Part shown: piece by piece, positions 1 through 4,075 of the stretch | Layout: the number at the start of each line of letters is the position of its first letter | Position numbering within the stretch: position 1 is the first letter of the stretch | Assembly: GCA_003646935.1 (NCBI GenBank) | Contig: QMLW01000128.1 | Coordinates: 1 to 6,218 of the forward strand | DNA length: 6,218 nt | Direction of reading: 5' to 3' | From: Deltaproteobacteria bacterium | Lineage (GTDB): Bacteria > Desulfobacterota > DSM-4660 > Desulfatiglandales > B25-G16 | Translations under genes and position numbers: made by a program | The notes under the pieces: generated by a model | The model's database searches: none | What the model was told of the DNA's origin: nothing | What the model saw: only the letters and a program-made list of their open reading frames with translations

Positions 1-278
1 AGATCCTCCAGGATCGAATCAAACTGCCGCCTTATCTCGAACATGCTCTGCCGCATCCGCAGTATGATGTCCACTCCCGGAAGGTTCACATCCATCTCCT
101 CGATGAGCATCTTCGCGAGGCGCAGTTTTTCAAGATCGGCAGATGAGAAGAGCTTTGCCGGAGAATCCTCCCTGCACACAGGGCATATGATCTCCTCTTC
201 CTCAAGCTCGTCGAGAAACCTCTCGTCAACCTGAAAGATCTCTATTACTTCAGTGACTGTCCAGAACTCCTTGCTCAT
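1..278 (-). CDS. cbpM: CbpM-like chaperone modulator / MerR-like helix-turn-helix protein (partial, 3' end off window)
   Basis: The frame is open from ATG at 278 to the left edge, giving 92 residues with no stop. It begins MSKEFWTVTEVIEIFQVDER, a MerR-type winged-helix start. An acidic stretch (DELEEEEI, about 23-30), a CPVC pair (Cys32, Cys35), FSSADLEKLRLAKMLIEEMD (about 44-63) and LPGVDIILRMRQ (about 66-77) follow. This layout fits CbpM/MerR_2 proteins of about 100 residues, which in known cases bind the J-domain of CbpA/DnaJ-like co-chaperones and restrain their action with DnaK; some family members may act as regulators instead. An AGG Shine-Dalgarno lies just upstream of the ATG. The gene starts inside the 3' end of thiL, which suggests translational coupling. 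No DnaJ/CbpA gene is visible; one could lie beyond the left edge. The CxxC pair would allow metal binding, but that is inference. The family call is fairly secure; the exact partner is unknown. Confidence 0.8.
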   Translation of the reverse strand, partial: MSKEFWTVTEVIEIFQVDERFLDELEEEEIICPVCREDSPAKLFSSADLEKLRLAKMLIEEMDVNLPGVDIILRMRQSMFEIRRQFDSILED

Positions 279-1299
279 AATCCTGCCTTTGATTCCGATT
301 GAAGTGATTAAAGCCCTTATGCTGAAGTTCCTCTATAGACCCATCGGCTTTCACCATTCGAATGCCCGGCCTTTCAACTATTTCGCCAATGTGGTACAGA
401 GCAGCAAGATCGTGTTCTTTGAAGAGCTCCTCAATTCCCTGTTCATGTTCCGCAGGCACGGTAAATAGCAGCTGATAATCCTCTCCCCCTGAAAGGGCAA
501 GATCAAGGGGGTTGAATCCCACGCCATTGGCAAGCCGCTTCAGCTCCGAGGAAAGGGGGATTTTTTCAGCAAAGAGCAAGGCACCGACGCGGCTCTCCTC
601 ACAGATATGACCCAGATCCGAGAGAAGTCCATCGCTCAGATCGATCATGGCACTTGCGAGCCCTGAAGCAGCGATGCTCCTGCCGGTTTCAACCAGGGCT
701 ACGGGCTCGTTATGGGCCTTGATGAAGTAAGTGCCCATCTCCTCGGGAGGCGTTATCTCGTCTGTTAGGATCTTTAGCCCGGCGATTGAGTCCCCCACAT
801 AGCCGGTGAGATAGACCCTGTCTCCAGGACTCGTACCAGATCTATAGAGCACCTCGTTTTCCCTCGCATCACCTATCACCGAGATATTGGTAACCAATTT
901 ATCGGGAGAGGCCACTGTATCCCCCCCTCCTATGGTGAGGCCATGGTGTTCACAGATATCCCTCATGCCTCTATAGAGCTCCTGGATTTCCTCCACCTCG
1001 GTTTCAACGGGAACGGCGAGGGAGGTGAGTAGCACGAGTGGCCTGCCACCCATAGCCGCTATGTCGCTCAGGTTCACGGCTGCGGCCTTACGACCTAATT
1101 GATAAAAGGGTATCTTGCCGATCACGAAGTGGATATCTTGAACGAGCATATCGGCCGTAAAGAGCAACACACGGCCCGACTGAGATCTCAGCACGGCACA
1201 GTCGTCGCCAATGCCCTTGATAAGGCCTTTTGCCGGGATATCACATTGGCCTTTGATGGAATCTATAAAACCGAATTCGCCTATCTCGCTGAATTTCAA
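250..1299 (-). CDS. thiL: Thiamine-monophosphate kinase ThiL
   Basis: ThiL phosphorylates thiamine monophosphate to thiamine diphosphate with ATP, the last step of cofactor synthesis in the cytoplasm. The 349-residue product has the family's motifs in order: GIGDDCAV (29-36) and FTADML...HF (47-58), which bind nucleotide and Mg2+; NLSDIAAMGG (76-85); GGGDT (124-128); GDRVYLTG (159-166); IDLSDGLLSDLG (219-230); SGGEDYQLLFT (270-280); and a C-terminal KGFNHF (328-333). Length is close to the usual 320-350. The start is TTG at 1299, preceded by GGAG (1307-1310 on the opposite strand) at a 7-nt spacing. The ATG a few bases upstream is out of frame and meets a stop at once. The last 29 bp overlap the start of the CbpM-like gene. 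It is divergent from tmk, with a palindrome cluster directly upstream. No TPP riboswitch was recognised in its leader. No clear promoter was found on this strand. Confidence 0.97.
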   Translation of the reverse strand: MKFSEIGEFGFIDSIKGQCDIPAKGLIKGIGDDCAVLRSQSGRVLLFTADMLVQDIHFVIGKIPFYQLGRKAAAVNLSDIAAMGGRPLVLLTSLAVPVETEVEEIQELYRGMRDICEHHGLTIGGGDTVASPDKLVTNISVIGDARENEVLYRSGTSPGDRVYLTGYVGDSIAGLKILTDEITPPEEMGTYFIKAHNEPVALVETGRSIAASGLASAMIDLSDGLLSDLGHICEESRVGALLFAEKIPLSSELKRLANGVGFNPLDLALSGGEDYQLLFTVPAEHEQGIEELFKEHDLAALYHIGEIVERPGIRMVKADGSIEELQHKGFNHFNRNQRQDYEQGVLDSH

Positions 1300-1306
1300 A
1301 TCATCA

Positions 1307-1310
1307 CTCC
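1307..1310 (-). promoter_or_regulatory. Ribosome binding site of thiL (supports a TTG start)
   Basis: GGAG on the minus strand lies 7 nt before the TTG at 1299. The conserved protein reading starts right there, and no in-frame ATG or GTG occurs in the 21 bases read upstream, so this site decides the start. Confidence 0.75.
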
Positions 1311-1311
1311 A

Positions 1312-1334
1312 ATAAAATCGTTACACGATTTTAT
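1312..1334. repeat. Palindromic element, copy 1 (upstream of thiL)
   Basis: A perfect 9-bp inverted repeat has arm ATAAAATCG (1312-1320), a 5-nt loop TTACA, and the reverse complement at 1326-1334. The same arm recurs at 2305-2327 between tmk and holB. The element ends 12 nt upstream of the thiL TTG. There is no T-tract placed as in an intrinsic terminator. Two matching copies within 1 kb suggest a dispersed extragenic palindrome family; that family assignment is inference. Confidence 0.75.
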
Positions 1335-1371
1335 GCGCCTCAGGCGCATTAACATAACGCGGCTTCGCCGC
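1333..1371. repeat. Two further small GC-rich palindromes in tandem
   Basis: Directly after the first palindrome comes a 7-bp inverted repeat, arm ATGCGCC (1333-1339), loop TCA, second arm 1343-1349. A 5-bp repeat follows, arm GCGGC (1359-1363), loop TTC, second arm 1367-1371. Both have 3-nt loops like copy 2 of the AT-rich palindrome, and together with copy 1 they make three hairpins in 60 bp. This looks like a composite repeat patch rather than a coding remnant or terminator. Confidence 0.6.
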
Positions 1372-1415
1372 TCTAACAGGGCGAGTATTCTCCACTTGAT
1401 TTTCATCGTTCTGAG

Positions 1416-1427
1416 TCGAAGCTTCGA
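1416..1427. repeat. 12-bp perfect palindrome TCGAAGCTTCGA
   Basis: A self-complementary 12-mer lies 45 bp beyond the tandem hairpins, in the thiL-tmk intergenic region. It could be a dimeric-protein operator or another piece of the palindrome patch; the sequence alone does not decide. It stands well away from the tmk promoter (about 150 bp upstream). Confidence 0.4.
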
Positions 1428-1521
1428 AAGAATAAGGGAGTGTATATCAGGTTCTCGCTATCCAGAACTACCTGCAATTCTGCACACCCAGTAGAAAATG
1501 AATTGTATCGGAAAAGCATAC

Positions 1522-1552
1522 AACATGAAAGCGGTTTTTGCTGGTTCATGTT
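1522..1552. repeat. Inverted repeat upstream of the tmk promoter
   Basis: An 8-bp perfect inverted repeat, AACATGAA (1522-1529) and TTCATGTT (1545-1552), is extended inward by AGC (1530-1532) and GCT (1540-1542) across a GG bulge. It ends 24 bp before the predicted -35 hexamer. This is a plausible position for an upstream regulator site, or it is a hairpin with a short T run (1551-1554). Apart from the palindromes listed, I see nothing else between 1372 and 1576. Confidence 0.4.
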
Positions 1553-1576
1553 TTCCAGAGCAGACGGGTATGTAGC

Positions 1577-1605
1577 TTGATTCGAGCATCTCGGTCATGT
1601 ATAAT
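1577..1605 (+). promoter_or_regulatory. Sigma70-type promoter of the tmk operon
   Basis: The -35 hexamer TTGATT (1577-1582, 4/6 to consensus) and the perfect -10 hexamer TATAAT (1600-1605) are 17 bp apart. This predicts a transcript start near 1612, about 76 nt before the tmk TTG. It is the only strong promoter-like pair noticed in the divergent region, and it rules out the longer tmk reading from 1538, which would place coding sequence across the promoter. Confidence 0.7.
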
Positions 1606-1611
1606 ACGCCT

Positions 1612-1684
1612 GCCTGTGTGCTGCCTGGCTGCGAGCGATGTCGCTCAGGCAGGCAGACAGGCTCCCACGCCAGCGGAGGGGAGC
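1612..1684 (+). promoter_or_regulatory. Structured 5' leader of the tmk operon (nested hairpin and possible RBS-sequestering stem)
   Basis: From the predicted transcript start the leader can fold into a nested hairpin. GCCTGT (1612-1617) pairs with ACAGGC (1657-1662), CTGCCT (1621-1626) with AGGCAG (1647-1652), and GAGCG (1633-1637) with CGCTC (1642-1646). Two competing pairings involve the ribosome binding site. GCTCCC (1661-1666) pairs with GGGAGC (1679-1684). TCGCTC (1641-1646) pairs with a second GAGCGA at 1681-1686, next to the start codon. The first shares bases 1661-1662 with the outer stem, so the two folds are partly exclusive. Complementarity is seen directly; a regulatory role is inference. 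Confidence 0.45.
1675..1679 (+). promoter_or_regulatory. Ribosome binding site of tmk (supports a TTG start)
   Basis: GGAGG lies 8 nt before TTG at 1688. Translation from there gives MFITFEGIDG, the usual thymidylate kinase N-terminus, so the upstream in-frame ATG at 1538 is not needed. Confidence 0.75.
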
Positions 1685-1687
1685 GAG

Positions 1688-2308
1688 TTGTTCATTACCT
1701 TTGAAGGCATAGATGGATGTGGCAAATCAACACAGATTGCTATCTTTGAGGCCATGCTCAAGGAGAGGGGAATCTCGCCGCTGATCACACAGGAGCCCGG
1801 TGGAACGAGGATAGGTGGGGCAATCAGGAAGATACTTCTGGATGTAAACAACACCCAATTAACACCGTTGACGGAGCTTTTTCTCTATGAGGCAGACCGG
1901 GCACAGCACGTGAGCGAGTTGATCAAGCCAGCCCTAGAGGCGGGAAGATGGGTAATCTGTGATAGGTATTACGATGCAACAACGGTGTATCAAGGCGTGG
2001 TCCTGCAAGACTCAGAGGCATTGATCGAGCAATTAAACCTGGAGGCCTGCTCCCGCATCATCCCTGAGCTGACCTTTCTCCTGGATTGCCCGGCAGAGGT
2101 TGGTTTGAGCAGGATAGAGGGAAGGCGGAGGGATGAGAGCGAGAAGGATAGATTTGAGAGGAAAACGCTCGATTTCCATACAAAGATACGGTATGGATAC
2201 CTCGCATTGGCTAACAAACACAAGGATAGATTTACCATCATCGACTCCACATTGCGGAAAGAGCACGTGGCGAGAAAGATCGAGGAGGCAATATCCCCTT
2301 ATTTATAA
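1688..2308 (+). CDS. tmk: Thymidylate kinase
   Basis: Tmk phosphorylates dTMP to dTDP with ATP, an essential step to dTTP in the cytoplasm. The 206-residue product matches the usual length of 200-215. It shows the P-loop GIDGCGKST (8-16), TQEPGGT (34-40), which helps bind dTMP, and the DR motif with following region VICDRYYDATTVYQG (89-103). LLDCPAEVGLSRIEGRRRDE (131-150) follows, leading into an Arg-rich LID. A Gly-containing P-loop with a basic LID fits bacterial type II enzymes. TTG at 1688 is chosen because the conserved N-terminus and a GGAGG site coincide there. The frame is open back to 1538, but that stretch contains the promoter and leader hairpin. It is the first gene of the tmk-holB-ricT-metG operon. 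Its TAA stop lies inside the palindrome at 2305-2327. Confidence 0.97.
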   Translation: MFITFEGIDGCGKSTQIAIFEAMLKERGISPLITQEPGGTRIGGAIRKILLDVNNTQLTPLTELFLYEADRAQHVSELIKPALEAGRWVICDRYYDATTVYQGVVLQDSEALIEQLNLEACSRIIPELTFLLDCPAEVGLSRIEGRRRDESEKDRFERKTLDFHTKIRYGYLALANKHKDRFTIIDSTLRKEHVARKIEEAISPYL

Positions 2309-2327
2309 AATCGCTTCGCGATTTTAT
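2305..2327. repeat. Palindromic element, copy 2 (between tmk and holB)
   Basis: A perfect 10-bp inverted repeat has arm ATAAAATCGC (2305-2314), loop TTC, and the reverse complement at 2318-2327. Nine bases of the arm are identical to copy 1 at 1312-1334. It contains the tmk stop codon (2306-2308) and ends 3 nt before the holB ATG, so it fills nearly the whole 22-bp gap. Its stem ends in four U bases plus AU. It could act as a weak terminator, an mRNA-stability element or a translation-coupling device; which one cannot be told from sequence. Confidence 0.8.
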
Positions 2328-2330
2328 ACG

Positions 2331-3368
2331 ATGAAGACGTTTAAGGATATACGAGGTCAGGATAAGGCAATAGCCTTTTTACGGGGAATTATCGCAAATG
2401 AGCGGGTCGCCTCGGCGTATTTGTTCGCCGGTATGGAGGGGGTAGGGAAAACAACCACCGCCCTTGCCTTTGCCCGATTGCTCAATTGCAAGGATCCCAA
2501 AGATGAGGATGCGTGCGAGCAGTGTGATTCGTGCAGGAAGATATGCGACGGGAATCACCCCGATATACACTTGATTGAGCCGGAAAAGGACAAAAAAGCA
2601 ATCAGTATCGAGCAGATACGGGAGATCGAGCGGCATATCGCTTTTTCCCCGGTTTTGGCGAGATACAGGGTTATGATAATCGATCCAGCGGAAAGGATGA
2701 CCGATGAGGCAGCGAACGCCTTCTTAAAAACACTCGAAGAGCCGCCTCCTCGTAACGTCTTTATCCTGAATGTAAGGGATCCGGGAGACCTCTTGCCAAC
2801 CATCGTGTCTCGGTGTCAAAGGGTTCCATTTAAGCCCCTGGCTACCGAGCACATAGCGGATTTCTTGACCCGTGAGGAGCATGTGGATGTGGAAAGGGCA
2901 AGGCTTGCGGCACGGCTCGCAGAGGGGAGCCTCGGCAGGGCACAATGGCTCGCCTCTGATGAGCTTTTTGAGGAAAGGGCGCACTGGCTGGGGAGGCTAC
3001 GCAACGCAGTGGGTGGGTCTTTCGATATTTTGCTCGATCTTGCACGGGAGTGTTCAAGTCTTGAGAGAACGAAGCCTGCCGGAAATATGGAACCACGAGA
3101 AGAGAAAATTGCCTTGATGATGGGGATTTGGAAGAGCTGGTATCGGGATATGCTGCTCATTAAGCAAGGGGGGGCACGGGATCTGATCTTTAATTCCGAT
3201 CTGAGCAGCCATCTTGAAGAGGAATCTGCGTCGTACACGGTACATGCGCTTATTAGTGCCATTTCGGTTATCTCAAGAGCGGAACGTGATCTTATGAATA
3301 ACAGGAATCCCCTCTTGATCCTCGAGAGATCATTGCTGGGGTTAAAGGAAGTTGCGCGTTTAGGATAG
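2331..3368 (+). CDS. holB: DNA polymerase III subunit delta prime (clamp loader)
   Basis: Delta prime is the fixed AAA+ subunit of the clamp loader that puts the beta sliding clamp on primed DNA. The 345-residue protein has an N-terminal RGQDKAIAFLRGII (8-21), Walker A GMEGVGKT (34-41) and a four-Cys zinc module, Cys53-x8-Cys62-x2-Cys65-x2-Cys68. Next come IIDPAERMTDEAANAFLKTL (116-135), the SRC arginine-finger motif (160-162) and a weakly conserved helical C-terminal collar. Walker A looks intact, but the Walker B region reads IIDPAE, with no second acidic residue after Asp118. Delta prime is not a main ATPase in known systems. The start is ATG at 2331, because the conserved N-terminus begins there; the in-frame extension back to 2133 would lie within tmk. 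No Shine-Dalgarno precedes it. The SRC, zinc and Walker motifs also occur in DnaX, but the length and the tmk neighbour favour holB. Confidence 0.94.
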   Translation: MKTFKDIRGQDKAIAFLRGIIANERVASAYLFAGMEGVGKTTTALAFARLLNCKDPKDEDACEQCDSCRKICDGNHPDIHLIEPEKDKKAISIEQIREIERHIAFSPVLARYRVMIIDPAERMTDEAANAFLKTLEEPPPRNVFILNVRDPGDLLPTIVSRCQRVPFKPLATEHIADFLTREEHVDVERARLAARLAEGSLGRAQWLASDELFEERAHWLGRLRNAVGGSFDILLDLARECSSLERTKPAGNMEPREEKIALMMGIWKSWYRDMLLIKQGGARDLIFNSDLSSHLEEESASYTVHALISAISVISRAERDLMNNRNPLLILERSLLGLKEVARLG

Positions 3369-3373
3369 GAGTG

Positions 3374-4075
3374 ATGAGCAAGGGTAGCCTTGAGAAGATC
3401 GTGAACGTGAGCCTTAGAAAGGATGGACGAATCCATGAGTTCTACACGGGACACTTCGTGCTCAGTGACGGGGATAAGGTAATCGTTGAGGCAAAGAAGG
3501 GGCTTGAACTGGGTACCGTATGTAGTAAGCCCAGGCTTCGGGATGTCAGCATGCCCAGCAGGCCGATCAAGAAGATATTTCGCCTTGCAACACCGGAGGA
3601 TATAGAGAAGAAGAAGAATAATGAACGGGTTGAAGCAGAGGCAACGGAATACTGCAAGGAGCTGATAGCGGCCAAAAAACTGCCCATGAACCTGATAGCG
3701 GTGGAGCTTCCCTTTGAGGTAAACAGGCTTATCTTCTACTATACTGCAAATATGAGGGTTGATTTCCGGGAACTGGTGAAGGATCTGGTGAAGAAGTTCA
3801 ATACACATGTGGAGATGAGGCAAATCGGTACCAGGGATCTGTCACGAATGATAGGTGGAATCGGTCATTGTGGTCGACGCTTATGCTGCTCGTTGTTTCT
3901 CTCGGATTTTGATCCCATTTCCATACGGATGGCCAAAGATCAAGATCTCTCCCTCAATCCGGATAAGATCTCCGGCGTTTGCGGGAGACTGATGTGCTGC
4001 CTAGCCTTTGAGCACGAGACCTATATGGATAAGAAGAAAAACAATCGAGGAAATAATGAGGACAGGAAGCGATAA
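3374..4075 (+). CDS. ricT: RicT/YaaT family PSP1-domain protein
   Basis: This is a 233-residue relative of Bacillus RicT (YaaT). In that organism RicT works with RicA and RicF in an Fe-S-carrying complex that affects RNase Y-dependent RNA maturation, competence, biofilm and sporulation. Seen here: an N-terminal beta-rich part with KGLELGTV (42-49) and a PSP1 domain (about 75-155) with LPMNLIAVELPFEVNRLIFY (103-122) and VDFRELVKDL (129-138). The Cys-rich signatures GHCGRRLCC (164-172) and GVCGRLMCC (201-209) supply six cysteines, likely the Fe-S ligands. The tail is short and basic, and the protein is shorter than Bacillus RicT (about 275). GTG at 3371 is an alternative start; ATG at 3374 is preferred, with AGGA at 3362-3365 eight bases upstream. 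It begins 5 bp after the holB stop and overlaps metG by 20 bp. No ricA or ricF gene is in view, so the role in this organism is inference. Confidence 0.93.
   Translation: MSKGSLEKIVNVSLRKDGRIHEFYTGHFVLSDGDKVIVEAKKGLELGTVCSKPRLRDVSMPSRPIKKIFRLATPEDIEKKKNNERVEAEATEYCKELIAAKKLPMNLIAVELPFEVNRLIFYYTANMRVDFRELVKDLVKKFNTHVEMRQIGTRDLSRMIGGIGHCGRRLCCSLFLSDFDPISIRMAKDQDLSLNPDKISGVCGRLMCCLAFEHETYMDKKKNNRGNNEDRKR

Noticed and set aside
1300..1440. TPP riboswitch or intrinsic terminator upstream of thiL
   Set aside because: No thi-box-like core was recognised, and the palindromes lack the T-tract placement of terminators.
1099..1494. 131-residue plus-strand open frame over the thiL start and palindrome cluster
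   Set aside because: It is antisense to conserved thiL and then reads through the palindromes; no domain and no clear ribosome binding site.
1440..1510. Possible minus-strand promoter for thiL (TACAAT or TATACA as -10)
   Set aside because: No acceptable -35 hexamer at 16-18 bp from either; left unannotated.
1526..1576. Small open frame starting MKAVFAGSCFPE, faintly like a CoaD N-terminus
   Set aside because: Only 16 codons, it overlaps a hairpin, and the similarity is too short to support a gene or pseudogene.
1538..1687. N-terminal extension of tmk by 50 codons from ATG 1538
   Set aside because: It would run through the promoter (1577-1605) and leader hairpin. The conserved N-terminus MFITFEGIDG and a GGAGG site both point to TTG 1688.
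2133..2330. N-terminal extension of holB inside tmk
   Set aside because: The extra 66 residues overlap the conserved tmk coding sequence in another frame and do not resemble delta prime; the family N-terminus starts at ATG 2331.
2816..3823. 335-residue minus-strand open frame opposite holB and ricT
   Set aside because: Long, but it has no recognisable domain, spans two genes and their junction, and is antisense to two conserved families; most likely a shadow frame.
4008..4055. N-terminal extension of metG
   Set aside because: It lies wholly within ricT; ATG 4056 has a GAGGA site and begins just before the conserved VTTPIYYVNA.
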